From an uncultured beta proteobacterium (GTDB lineage Bacteria; Pseudomonadota; Gammaproteobacteria; Burkholderiales; Burkholderiaceae_C), in assembly GCA_903828235.1 (NCBI GenBank), contig CAIKLM010000082.1, positions 1 to 64,000 on the forward strand: a DNA stretch of 64,000 nucleotides. Direction: 5' to 3'. The notes under the pieces were generated by a model that saw nothing but the letters and a program-made list of their open reading frames with translations, was not told where the DNA came from and ran no database searches. Made by a program: the position numbers and the translations under genes. Every line of letters starts with the position of its first letter. The first letter of the stretch is position 1. Shown here piece after piece: positions 7,920 through 16,118 of the stretch.

Positions 7920-8678
7920 TCAGTACATGATGTGACCGCCGTCGACGACGAGGGTCTGCCCCGACACGAAGGCCGCCAGGTCGCTCAGCAGGTACAGCGC
8001 GGTGCCCACCAGGTCGTCCGGGCGCTGCTCGCGGCTGATCGCGCGGGCCTTCAGGAAGCTCTGCTGCCACTCGACGGGGCGGTTGCGCGTCGCGTCGGTG
8101 ATCACGAAGCCCGGGGCGATGACGTTGACGCGCACGTTGTGCGGGCCGCATTCCTTGGCCAGGCCCTTGGTCATGCTGAGCACGGCGCCCTTGGTCGCCA
8201 CATAGTGCAGGTAGCCCGGCTGCCCGGCCACGGCGACGACCGACGCGATGTTGACGATGGCGCCGTTCTTCTGCTCGCGCATCGCCGGCATCACCGCCTT
8301 GCAGCACTGCCAGACGCCCTTGACGTTGACCGCGAAGATGCGGTCCCACTGACCGGGGTCGAGTTCCTCGAACGGCGTGAGCCTGACTTCGCGGAAGTAG
8401 GCGGCGTTGTTGACGAGCCCGTCGATGCGGCCGAAGCGCTGCAGCGCCGCGGCGGCCATTGCCCGCACCGACGCGTCGTCGGCGACGTCGACGCGCACCG
8501 CCAGCGCCTGGCCGCCGACGGCCTCGACCGCGGCCACGGTCTCGTCGGCGGGGTTCATGTCGGCGACGACGACGTGGGCCCCCTGTGCGGCGGCGCCCAC
8601 GGCGAAGGCCTGGCCGATGCCGGTGGCCGCGCCGGTGACGATGACGGTACGGCCGGCAAGCAGATCGCGGACGGACAT
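7920..8678 (-). CDS. Short-chain dehydrogenase/reductase (SDR)
   Basis: This 252-residue classical SDR interconverts an alcohol and a ketone with NAD(P). The cofactor motif TGAATGIG spans residues 15-22, and NNAA follows at 90-93. The catalytic tetrad reads Asn118, Ser146, Tyr159 and Lys163 (YVATK). The C-terminus has the usual VNVIAPGFV and VSGQTLVVDGGH. Asp40 after VVVA suggests NAD preference, as is known for that position in the family. I start at 8678 (MSVRDLLAGR), since 12 upstream in-frame residues fall in the divergent promoter region. It is the first gene of the SDR-GST-cyclase-GST run and is divergent from a CoA-transferase. Confidence 0.88.
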   Translation of the reverse strand: MSVRDLLAGRTVIVTGAATGIGQAFAVGAAAQGAHVVVADMNPADETVAAVEAVGGQALAVRVDVADDASVRAMAAAALQRFGRIDGLVNNAAYFREVRLTPFEELDPGQWDRIFAVNVKGVWQCCKAVMPAMREQKNGAIVNIASVVAVAGQPGYLHYVATKGAVLSMTKGLAKECGPHNVRVNVIAPGFVITDATRNRPVEWQQSFLKARAISREQRPDDLVGTALYLLSDLAAFVSGQTLVVDGGHIMY

Positions 8679-8890
8679 CTCGGGTCTCCTGGGTGCGTTT
8701 GGCTCGGCGCGCACTGTCGCGGCTGCCCGCCGCGCTGGCCATTCGAAAGAGGTTCAGGCTGCGTTGACGCGGCCGCAACGGCCGGCGCTGGCGGCTTGCC
8801 GCGGGGGCAATGCTGGTTTTGCGGAAAAGCAATGGCGCCGGGTGGCGCGCGCTTCCCACAATCCCGGCCCAGGACATCCACGGAGAACCC

Positions 8891-10066
8891 ATGTCTTCCT
8901 CGCAGGCCCCGCAGGCCATGCCGAGCCCCCGCCCGCTCGACGGCATCCTGGTCGTCGCGCTCGAGCAGGCGGTGGCCGCGCCCTACTGCAGCAGCCGCCT
9001 GGCCGATGCCGGCGCGCGCGTGATCAAGGTCGAGCGCCGCGAGGGCGACTTCGCCCGCGGCTACGACCGCGCCGTGCACGGCGAGTCGTCGTACTGGGTC
9101 TGGATCAACCGCGGCAAGGAGTCGATCGCGCTGGACGTGAAGAACCGCGACGACCTGGCCCTGCTGGAGCGCCTGCTCGCCCGCGCCGACGTCTTCATCC
9201 AGAACCTGGCGCCCGGCGCCACCGAGCGGCTGGGCATCGGTTCGGCGGCGCTGCGGGCACGGCACCCGCGCCTGGTCACCTGCGACATCAGCGGCTACGG
9301 CGACGATGGGCGACCATCCGGCCTGAAGGCCTACGACCTGCTGGTGCAGGCCGAGAGCGGCCTGGTCTCGGTGAGCGGGGCACCCGGGCCGTGGGGCCGC
9401 ATCGGCGTGTCGCTGTGCGACATCAACGCCGGCCTCAATGCGCTGATCGGCATCCAGCAGGCGCTGATGCAGCGCGAGCGCACGGGGCGCGGCTCGGCCG
9501 TGAAGGTGTCGCTGTTCGGCTCGGCCGCGGAGCTGATGGCGGTGCCCTACCTGCAGGCGCGCTATGGCGGCAAGGCGCCGGAGCGCGTGGGCCTGAAGCA
9601 CCCCACGATCGCGCCCTACGGCGCCTTCACCTGCGCCGACGGGCGCGACATCGTCATCTCGATCCAGAACGAGCGCGAGTGGGCCGACTTCTGCCGAACC
9701 GTGCTGCGGCGCCCGGACCTGCTGCAGGAGCCGCGCTGCGCCGGCAACGCCGCGCGCGTGGCCCACCGCGAGTTCGTCGACGGCTGCGTCGCGGCCGTGT
9801 TCGCCGCCCATGCCAGCGCCGAGATGATCGACCGGCTGGTCGAGGCGCAGACCGCCTTCGCGAACGTGAACTCGGTGCACGACCTCGTCGAGCACCCGCA
9901 GCTGCGCACCCGCCGCATGCCGGTGCACGGGCACGGCGTCGAGGTGCCGGCCTCGCCCTGGGGCGTCGAGTGGGAGTCCCCGGTCTTCGGCGAGGCGCCG
10001 GACCTGGACGCGCACGGTCGCGCCATCCGCGCCGAGTTCGGGGCTCCGCAGGACGGCGGCGGCTAG
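8891..10066 (+). CDS. Family III (CaiB/BaiF) CoA-transferase
   Basis: This 391-residue family III CoA-transferase moves CoA between carboxylic acids through an enzyme-bound anhydride. The nucleophilic Asp is Asp149 in KAYDLLVQAESG. Other landmarks are ADAGARVIKVERREGD, WINRGKESIALD and VKVSLFGSAAELM. ATG 8891 is preceded by a GGAG ribosome site; the longer in-frame frame (from 8810) is upstream DNA. A CACAAT hexamer about 30 bp upstream may be the -10. It is transcribed away from the SDR-GST cluster and could activate the acid used there. The substrate is not determinable. Confidence 0.85.
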   Translation: MSSSQAPQAMPSPRPLDGILVVALEQAVAAPYCSSRLADAGARVIKVERREGDFARGYDRAVHGESSYWVWINRGKESIALDVKNRDDLALLERLLARADVFIQNLAPGATERLGIGSAALRARHPRLVTCDISGYGDDGRPSGLKAYDLLVQAESGLVSVSGAPGPWGRIGVSLCDINAGLNALIGIQQALMQRERTGRGSAVKVSLFGSAAELMAVPYLQARYGGKAPERVGLKHPTIAPYGAFTCADGRDIVISIQNEREWADFCRTVLRRPDLLQEPRCAGNAARVAHREFVDGCVAAVFAAHASAEMIDRLVEAQTAFANVNSVHDLVEHPQLRTRRMPVHGHGVEVPASPWGVEWESPVFGEAPDLDAHGRAIRAEFGAPQDGGG

Positions 10067-10252
10067 CGGTCCCGGGCGGCCCCCGGCCCCCCAACTGGGC
10101 CCGCGGCAGCCCGGTGGAGCCTGCAATGCCACCGCAGCACGCGTGGGAACACGGTCGTCCCCGTTGGCGCAGCGGGTGGTCCGGCCGCAGACTGCGGGCG
10201 ATGCGGTGACAGGGGCGCCTCGCCACCGAGCCGCCCGTTGGAGCCACACCCG

Positions 10253-11341
10253 ATGCCGCAGTCACGCACCGCGAACGCTGTCCGCCTGGAGTTCGCGCCG
10301 AACTCCCTCGTGCATGCCAACCTGTCGGGCGCCGCCTTCACCGGCGACTGGCTCTGGGTGGCCGGCGACGAGGCCTGCGGGCTCGACCGCCTGCGCCGGC
10401 TCGATCGCGTGGGCAGCGAGGCCCTGCGCTTCGGCGAGGTGCGCGACTTCCCGCTCGCCGACCTGCTGGACCTGCCTGGCGCTGCCGACGAGGAAGCCGA
10501 CCTCGAGGGCATGGCCGTGGCCGACGGCTACCTGTGGGTGGTGGGTTCGCACGGCCTGAAGCGCAAGAACGCCCGCCCGGACCGGGCACACGCCGACAAC
10601 GCCCGCCGACTGGCCAAGGTGTCGCTCGACGGCAACCGGCGCCTGCTGGCCTGCCTGCCCATCGAGCCCGACGACCAGGGCGCGCCCTGCCTGGTGCGGC
10701 AGGCCCGCGACGGCCGCCAGGCGCGGCGCCTGAAGGGCGACTCGGAGTCGAACCCGCTCACCCGCGCGCTGGCGGACGACCCCCACTTCGGCCCCTACAT
10801 GGCCATCCCGGGCAAGGACAACGGCTTCGACATCGAGGGGCTGGCCGTCGACGGGCGCCGCCTGCTGCTGGGCCTGCGCGGCCCGGTGCTGCGGGGTTGG
10901 TCGGCACTGCTGGAGGTCGAGGTCGAGGCGCGCGGCGACCGCCTTTCCCTGGTGCCGCTGGACGATGCCGGCACGCTGGTCCGCAAGCACTTCCTGCCGC
11001 TCGACGGCCTGGGCGTGCGGGACCTGCACTTCTCGGGCGACGACCTGCACATCCTGGCCGGCCCCACGATGGTGCTGGATGGCGACATCCGTGTCTTCAA
11101 GTGGGCCGGGGCCCGGCCGCTGCTGGCGGCCAATCGCGAGCCGGTGCGGTTCGAGGCGGCGCTGACCGAATCGGCGGCGCTGCCGCACGGGCGCGGCACC
11201 AACCGCGCCGAGGCGATCTGTGCCTTGCCGCCCGGGCTGTCGCGCGGCCGGCCCGGCTGGCTGGTGCTGTACGACGCACCGGGTGCCGACCGCAAGGACG
11301 GCGAGTACACCGTCTTCGGCGACCTGCTGCGGCACGGCTGA
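10253..11341 (+). CDS. DUF3616 domain protein
   Basis: This 362-residue protein has repeated beta-strand units (WLWVAGDEACGLDRLRRL, EGMAVADGYLWVVGSHG, FDIEGLAVDGRRLLLGLRGP, VRDLHFSGDDLHILAGPT) that match the DUF3616 family, probably a beta-propeller. Two acidic DIEG/DLEG motifs recur and could bind metal. No signal peptide is evident, so it should be cytoplasmic. I start at ATG 10253 rather than the TTG at 10238. It is followed 66 bp later by a cupin gene. The function is unknown in the family; some related propellers are phosphatases or lactonases, but nothing here proves that. Confidence 0.75.
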   Translation: MPQSRTANAVRLEFAPNSLVHANLSGAAFTGDWLWVAGDEACGLDRLRRLDRVGSEALRFGEVRDFPLADLLDLPGAADEEADLEGMAVADGYLWVVGSHGLKRKNARPDRAHADNARRLAKVSLDGNRRLLACLPIEPDDQGAPCLVRQARDGRQARRLKGDSESNPLTRALADDPHFGPYMAIPGKDNGFDIEGLAVDGRRLLLGLRGPVLRGWSALLEVEVEARGDRLSLVPLDDAGTLVRKHFLPLDGLGVRDLHFSGDDLHILAGPTMVLDGDIRVFKWAGARPLLAANREPVRFEAALTESAALPHGRGTNRAEAICALPPGLSRGRPGWLVLYDAPGADRKDGEYTVFGDLLRHG

Positions 11342-11407
11342 GTCCGCAGGGCCCGGGCGCGCGGCCTCGCGCGCGACAATCCGCGCCCCAGCCCTGGAGG
11401 CACGCCC

Positions 11408-11773
11408 ATGCTGAAGCTGCAAGCCGCCATGCCCGGCGAGCCCGAGACCGATCACCCGCGCCCGGAGCGGCTCATCGCCGGCAACCCGCGTCGCGACACC
11501 TGGAACCGCGTCGACGCCGACCTCGGCGGCAGCCGGCTGCACTGCGGCGTCTGGCGCTGCGAGCCGGGCCACTGGCGCATCGCCATGGACGAGGGCGAGC
11601 ACGAGCTGTTCACCGTGCTGCAGGGTCGCTGCCGCGTGCACCGCGACGACGGCAGCGTCCTCGAGGCCGGCCCTGGCGAGGCGCTGTTCCTGCCGCCGGG
11701 CTTCCGCGGCTCGTTCGAGGTTCTGGAGACGCTGACCAAGACCTACGCCATCGTCGCCCCCGCGCCGGGCTGA
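11408..11773 (+). CDS. Small cupin-domain protein
   Basis: This 121-residue single-domain cupin resembles the DUF861-type (ureidoglycolate/ethanolamine cupin) group. It has RIAMDEGEHELFTVLQG and a second motif PGEALFLPPGFRGSFEV, with ETLTKTYAIV at the end. The first motif carries the usual Glu and His, but the second lacks the expected His, so metal binding may be weak or absent. A GGAGG ribosome site lies about 9 bp before ATG 11408, and a GACAAT hexamer farther upstream could be the -10. Its stop lies 8 bp from the convergent Bug gene. Role unknown. Confidence 0.75.
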   Translation: MLKLQAAMPGEPETDHPRPERLIAGNPRRDTWNRVDADLGGSRLHCGVWRCEPGHWRIAMDEGEHELFTVLQGRCRVHRDDGSVLEAGPGEALFLPPGFRGSFEVLETLTKTYAIVAPAPG

Positions 11774-11781
11774 GCGCCGCG

Positions 11782-12762
11782 CTACTCCACCTTGGCGCCC
11801 GAGGCCTTCACGACGCCCTCGTAGCGGCGGTGCTCGCGCTGGATGAGCTGCGCGAACTGCTCCGGCGTGCCGCCCACCGGCTCGGCCATCAGCTGCGCGA
11901 AGCGCGACCTCACCTCCGGCGCGGCCAGTGCGGCGGCGAAGGCGGCGTTCAGGCGCTGCACCTCGGCCCGCGGCGTGGCCGCCGGCACCACCAGGCCCCA
12001 CCAGGTGTCGATCTCGAAGCCCGGCAGCGTTTCGGCCAGCGCCGGCACCTCGGGCATCAGCGGGCTGCGCTGCGCGCTGGTGACGGCCAGCGCCAGGATG
12101 CGGCCGGCGCGGATGTTGGCAGCCGCGCCGGCGAGGTTGTCCAGCGTGTAGTCGACCTGGCCCGCCAGCAACGCCTGCTGCGACGGCGCCGCGCCGCCGT
12201 ACGGGATGTGCACCGCGAAGAAGCCGCCGCGCTGCTTGAGGATCTCGCCGCCCAGGTGGCCGGCGCTGCCCATGCCGCCGCTGCCGTAGTTGAGCCTGCC
12301 GGGGTTGGCCTTGGCGTGGGCGAGGAAGCCCTTCAGGTCTGCGATGCCCAGGCGCCGGGCGGTCTCGGCGTTCATCACCAGCACGTTGGGGATGCGCACC
12401 ATTTGCATCACCGGCGCGAAGTCCTTGATCGGGTCGAAGGGCAGCTTGGCGAACAGCCACGGGTTGATGGCGTGCATGGCCGTGGCGGCGATGCCGATGG
12501 TCAGGCCGTCGGGCGGCGCCTTGGCCACGAGGTCGACGCCGAGGTTGCCGCCGGCGCCGGGCCGGTTCTCGACGACGACGTGGCCCAGGCTGTCCTTCAC
12601 CTGCTCGGCCAGCAGCCGCGCCGTCACGTCGATGGGCCCGCCCGGCGCGAAGGGCACGACGATGCGCCGCGTGCCGGCGGCCTGTGCCCGGGCGGCGCCG
12701 GGCAGCGCCGCCGCGGCGGCGAGCCAGGCGAGGGCGGTGGTGGCGGTGCGGCGGCTCGTCAT
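11782..12762 (-). CDS. Bug-family (tripartite tricarboxylate) periplasmic binding protein
   Basis: This 326-residue solute-binding protein begins with a signal peptide (MTSRRTATTALAWLAAAAAL, then ARAQAAG) whose twin Arg suggests Tat export. The Bug landmarks are present: IVVPFAPGGPIDVTAR, VVVENRPGAGGNLG, AKAPPDGLTIG, LNYGSGGMGSAGHL and VPYGG-type IPYGGAAPS. The family binds di- or tricarboxylates and other organic acids. No TctAB-type membrane genes adjoin it, as is common for the many Bug orphans of Burkholderiales. It is divergent from the HMG-CoA-lyase operon (129 bp apart) and may sense or deliver that operon's substrate. Confidence 0.88.
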   Translation of the reverse strand: MTSRRTATTALAWLAAAAALPGAARAQAAGTRRIVVPFAPGGPIDVTARLLAEQVKDSLGHVVVENRPGAGGNLGVDLVAKAPPDGLTIGIAATAMHAINPWLFAKLPFDPIKDFAPVMQMVRIPNVLVMNAETARRLGIADLKGFLAHAKANPGRLNYGSGGMGSAGHLGGEILKQRGGFFAVHIPYGGAAPSQQALLAGQVDYTLDNLAGAAANIRAGRILALAVTSAQRSPLMPEVPALAETLPGFEIDTWWGLVVPAATPRAEVQRLNAAFAAALAAPEVRSRFAQLMAEPVGGTPEQFAQLIQREHRRYEGVVKASGAKVE

Positions 12763-12856
12763 GGGCTCGTCTCCTGTTCGGGGGTGGTTTGGGGGCGCAT
12801 TGTCAGCCGTTGCGCCCCTGCGCCCGGCCGGCCCGCCGATGCTGCCGAAACACCGC

Positions 12857-12884
12857 TTGCGCGACCATCGGGCAGGGCTACAGT
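12857..12884 (+). promoter_or_regulatory. Promoter of the HMG-CoA-lyase operon (leaderless type)
   Basis: TTGCGC (12857-12862) and TACAGT (12879-12884) are 16 bp apart, and only seven bases separate the -10 from the ATG at 12892. Transcription would start at or next to the start codon. Confidence 0.5.
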
Positions 12885-12891
12885 CCCGGCC

Positions 12892-13839
12892 ATGATCCCC
12901 GCCCCCGACGCCGTCGTGGTGCGCGAGGTGGGCCTGCGCGATGGCCTGCAGATCCTCGCCCGCACCGTGCCCACCGCGCACAAGCTCGCCTGGCTGCGCG
13001 GCGCCCACGCCGCGGGGCTGCGGCACTTCGAGGAGGCGAGCTTCGTGCCGCCCAGGCTGATGCCGCAGATGGCCGATGCGGCCGAGGTGGTGGCCGCCGC
13101 GCGGGCGCTGCCGGGCGCCGTGGTCAGCGTGCTGGTGCCCAACCTGCGGGGTGCGGAGCGCGCGCTGGCCAGCGGCGCGCACGCGATGCTGATGCCGGTG
13201 TCGGCCAGCGCCGCGCACAGCCTGGCCAACCTGAAGCGCACGCCCGACGAGGCCCTGGCCGAGTTGGCCGCCGTCGCCGCCGCGCGCGACCGCCACGCCG
13301 CCGAGACCGGCCGGCGCATGCGGCTGGAGGTGGGCATCTCCACCGCCTTCGGCTGCACGATCCAGGGCCGTGTCGACGAGGCCGAGGTGCTGCGCCTGGT
13401 GCAGGCCGCGCTGGATGCCGGCGCCGACGAGCTGGGCCTGGCCGACACCGTGGGGTATGCCGATCCCGAGCAGGTGCAGCGCCTGTTCACCCGGGCCCGC
13501 GCGGTGGCTGGCGAGCGGCTCGCCTTCGGCCACTTCCACGACACGCGCGGCCTGGGCGTGGCCAACGTCTGGGCCGCCTGGAAGGCGGGCGTGCGCGGCT
13601 TCGACGCGTCGCTGGCCGGCCTGGGCGGCTGCCCGCACGCGCCGGGTGCCAGCGGCAACGTAGCCACCGAGGACGTGGCCTACCTGTTTGCCAGCATGGG
13701 CGTGCCCACGGGCCTGGACCTGACCGAACTGCTGCGCCTGCGCGGCGACCTCGCCCACTGGCTGCCCGGCGAGCCGCTGCACGGCGCCATCGCGCGCGCC
13801 GGCTTGCCGAAGACGCTGGCGGCGGAGGCGGTGGCATGA
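12892..13839 (+). CDS. Hydroxymethylglutaryl-CoA lyase-like enzyme
   Basis: This 315-residue TIM-barrel lyase belongs to the HMG-CoA lyase family, which cleaves 3-hydroxy-3-methylglutaryl-CoA to acetyl-CoA and acetoacetate. The entry motif is VREVGLRDGLQ (Asp17 metal ligand). The metal His pair lies in GHFHDTRGLG, and the catalytic-loop Cys in GGCPHAPGASGNVATED. The otherwise typical EVTSFVSP strand reads EEASFVPP here, a small divergence that might reflect a related substrate such as citramalyl-CoA. The start at 12892 follows a -10 box by seven bases. Its stop overlaps the CoA-transferase start (ATGA), so the two are translationally coupled. Confidence 0.85.
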   Translation: MIPAPDAVVVREVGLRDGLQILARTVPTAHKLAWLRGAHAAGLRHFEEASFVPPRLMPQMADAAEVVAAARALPGAVVSVLVPNLRGAERALASGAHAMLMPVSASAAHSLANLKRTPDEALAELAAVAAARDRHAAETGRRMRLEVGISTAFGCTIQGRVDEAEVLRLVQAALDAGADELGLADTVGYADPEQVQRLFTRARAVAGERLAFGHFHDTRGLGVANVWAAWKAGVRGFDASLAGLGGCPHAPGASGNVATEDVAYLFASMGVPTGLDLTELLRLRGDLAHWLPGEPLHGAIARAGLPKTLAAEAVA

Positions 13840-15050
13840 GCGCCGAGGGCCGCCCTGCGAACGCCGCCGCACTGCCCCTGGAGGGCCTGGTCGTCGTCGA
13901 GTTCACGCACATGGTGATGGGCCCCACCTGCGGCATGGTGCTGGCCGACCTAGGCGCCGACGTGATCAAGGTCGAGCCGCTGGGCGGTGACCGCACGCGC
14001 ACGCTGCTGGGCGCGGGGGCCGGCTTCTTCCCGATGTTCAACCGCAACAAGCGCAGCATCACGCTGGACCTGCACCACCCGCAGGGCGCCGCGCTGGCGC
14101 GCGAGCTGTGCGCCACGGCCGACGTCGTGATCGAGAACTTCAAGCCCGGCACGATGGCCAAGTACGGGCTCGACCACGCCGCGCTGGCGGCCGCCAACCC
14201 GCGGGTCGTGGTCGCCAGCCTGAAGGGCTTCCTGCCCGGCCCCTACGAGCACCGCACGGCGCTCGACGAGGTGGTGCAGATGATGGGCGGCCTGGCCTAC
14301 ATGACCGGCCGCCCCGGCGACCCGCTGCGCGCCGGCAGCAGCGTCAACGACATCATGGGCGGCCTGTTCGGCGCCATCGGCATCCTGGCCGCGCTGGTGC
14401 AGCGCGGCATCACCGGGCGCGGGCAGGAGGTGACCAGCGCGCTGTTCGAGAACAACGTGTTCCTCGTCGGCCAGCACATGCTGCAGTACGCGGTGACGGG
14501 GCGCCGGCCGGCGCCGATGCCCGCGCGCGAGAGCCCCTGGGCCGTGTACGACGTGTTCACGGTGGCCGACGGCGAGCAGATTTTCCTGGCCGCGGTGTCC
14601 GACGCGCAGTGGCGCAGCTTCTGCGACGCCCTGGGCCTGGCCGACCTGAAGGCCGACCCGGCGCTGGCCACCAACAACGATCGCGTGAAGGCCCGCGCCA
14701 CGATGATGCCCGTGCTGCGCGAGCGGCTGGCAGCTCGGCGCGCCGACGAACTCGCCGCCACGATGGAGGCCGCGGGCCTGCCCTACGCGCCGATCCGCCG
14801 CCCCGAGGACCTGTACGACGACCCGCACCTCGTGGCCACCGGCGGCCTGGCGCCCATCGTGCTGCCCGACGGCGAGCGCGCCGGGCAGGCGGTGGGCACG
14901 ACGCTGCTGCCCTTCACGCTGGGCGGCGTGCGCCCCGGCGTGCGGCTGGACCCGCCGCGCGTGGGCCAGCACACCCGCGAGACGCTGGCCGCGCTCGGCC
15001 ACAGCGAGGCCGAGATCGACGCCATGCGGGCCGCCGGCTACGTGGCCTGA
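13836..15050 (+). CDS. Family III (CaiB/BaiF) CoA-transferase, coupled to the lyase
   Basis: This 404-residue CoA-transferase starts on an ATGA overlap with the lyase stop. It has the family landmarks VEFTHMVMGPTCGMVLADLG, GADVIKVEPLGGD, FNRNKRSITLDL and VVIENFKPGTMAKYGL, with Asp144 in ALDEVVQMMGG as the expected nucleophile. The product is an acyl-CoA formed from a free acid. Being coupled to an HMG-CoA-lyase-like enzyme, it most plausibly makes that enzyme's substrate, for example from 3-hydroxy-3-methylglutarate or citramalate with succinyl-CoA as donor. This is inference from context. A Bug binding protein follows 43 bp later. Confidence 0.87.
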   Translation: MSAEGRPANAAALPLEGLVVVEFTHMVMGPTCGMVLADLGADVIKVEPLGGDRTRTLLGAGAGFFPMFNRNKRSITLDLHHPQGAALARELCATADVVIENFKPGTMAKYGLDHAALAAANPRVVVASLKGFLPGPYEHRTALDEVVQMMGGLAYMTGRPGDPLRAGSSVNDIMGGLFGAIGILAALVQRGITGRGQEVTSALFENNVFLVGQHMLQYAVTGRRPAPMPARESPWAVYDVFTVADGEQIFLAAVSDAQWRSFCDALGLADLKADPALATNNDRVKARATMMPVLRERLAARRADELAATMEAAGLPYAPIRRPEDLYDDPHLVATGGLAPIVLPDGERAGQAVGTTLLPFTLGGVRPGVRLDPPRVGQHTRETLAALGHSEAEIDAMRAAGYVA

Positions 15051-15093
15051 GAACGCTTTTTCCGCAACCCGACGACAACGAGAAGGAGACGCC

Positions 15094-16077
15094 ATGACCC
15101 ACCCCACCACCCGACGCCGCCTGCTGGCCGCCACCGCCGCTGCCGCCGCCTCCGCCGCCGCGCTGCCCGCCTGGGCGCAGACCCCCGGCGAGAAGACCAT
15201 CCGCTTCGTGCTGCCCAACGCCACCGGTTCGGGCGTGGACGCCATCACGCGCGCCGCGCAGCCGGCGCTGGCCAAGGCGCTGGGCTTCCCGGTGGTGGTG
15301 GAGAACCAGCCCGGCGCCGGCGGCGTGCTGGGCCTGCAGACGCTGGCGCGCTCGGCGCCCGACGGCTTCACGCTCAGCGTAGTCAGCAACAACGTCGTCA
15401 TCTTCCCCAGCGTCATCAAGAGCCTGCCCTTCGACATGCCGGGCGACTTCACGCCCATCGCCATCGTCGGCAGCACGCCCATCGTGCTGGTGGTCAACAA
15501 GAACGTGCCGGCAAGCAACTCCAAGGAGTTCGTGGCGCTGCTCAAGAGCCGGCCGGGCCAGCTGAACTTCGGCTCCGGCGGCAACGGCACCATCCTGCAC
15601 CTGGCCGGCGAGATGTTCCTCGACGAGGCCGGCGCCACCGCCAAGCACATCCCGTACAAGGGCGTGGGCCCGATGGTGACCGACCTCATCGGCGGCCAGA
15701 TCGAGTTCGCCACCGTGGCGCTGCCCAGCGTGCAGCAGCACATCGCCACCGGCGCGGTCAAGGCCATCGGCGTGGGCACGGCGCAGCGCGTCGCGGCGGT
15801 GCCGAACATCCCCACCTTCGTCGAGCAGGGCCTGCCGGGCTACGTGGTGGAGGCCTGGTTCGCGGTGCTCGGCCCCAAGGGCCTGCCGGCGGCCGACGTG
15901 AAGCGCATCCACGAGGCCGTGGTGGCCGCCTTCAACGACCCCGGCGTGAAGGAGACGATGGCCCGGCAGGGCAACACCATCGCCATCTCCACCCCCGAGC
16001 AGGCGGCGCAGGCCTTCCGGCGCGAGCTGGCCAAGTACGCGCAGCTGGTGAAGAAGGCCGGGCTCGAGGCGAACTGA
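15094..16077 (+). CDS. Bug-family periplasmic binding protein of the lyase operon
   Basis: This 327-residue protein opens with a Tat-like signal peptide (TTRRRLLAATAAAAASAAAL, then AWAQTPG). It continues with Bug motifs IRFVLPNATGSGVDAITRAAQ, VVENQPGAGGVLGLQ, LNFGSGGNGTILHLAGEMF and IPYKGVGPMV. AAGGAG lies just before ATG 15094. It is the third gene of the lyase / CoA-transferase / binding protein / aminotransferase operon and probably captures the organic acid that the first two enzymes process. No membrane components are nearby, so it must share a TctAB-type permease encoded elsewhere or act as a sensor ligand. Confidence 0.88.
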   Translation: MTHPTTRRRLLAATAAAAASAAALPAWAQTPGEKTIRFVLPNATGSGVDAITRAAQPALAKALGFPVVVENQPGAGGVLGLQTLARSAPDGFTLSVVSNNVVIFPSVIKSLPFDMPGDFTPIAIVGSTPIVLVVNKNVPASNSKEFVALLKSRPGQLNFGSGGNGTILHLAGEMFLDEAGATAKHIPYKGVGPMVTDLIGGQIEFATVALPSVQQHIATGAVKAIGVGTAQRVAAVPNIPTFVEQGLPGYVVEAWFAVLGPKGLPAADVKRIHEAVVAAFNDPGVKETMARQGNTIAISTPEQAAQAFRRELAKYAQLVKKAGLEAN

Positions 16078-16100
16078 GGCGCCGGGGCGCGCCGGTGGCA

Positions 16101-16117
16101 GCCCGATAGCATCGGGC
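16101..16117 (+). other. Perfect hairpin just before the aminotransferase start codon
   Basis: GCCCGAT, AGC, ATCGGGC forms a 7-bp stem with a 3-base loop that ends one base before ATG 16119, where a ribosome site would be. The same bases contain TAGCAT (16107-16112), a -10-like hexamer six bases before the ATG. Confidence 0.5.
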
Positions 16118-16118
16118 C

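Noticed and set aside
10262-12460. A 732-codon reverse frame over the DUF3616 and cupin genes
   Set aside because: Shadow of the forward genes; no domain can be read, while the forward frames have clear family motifs.
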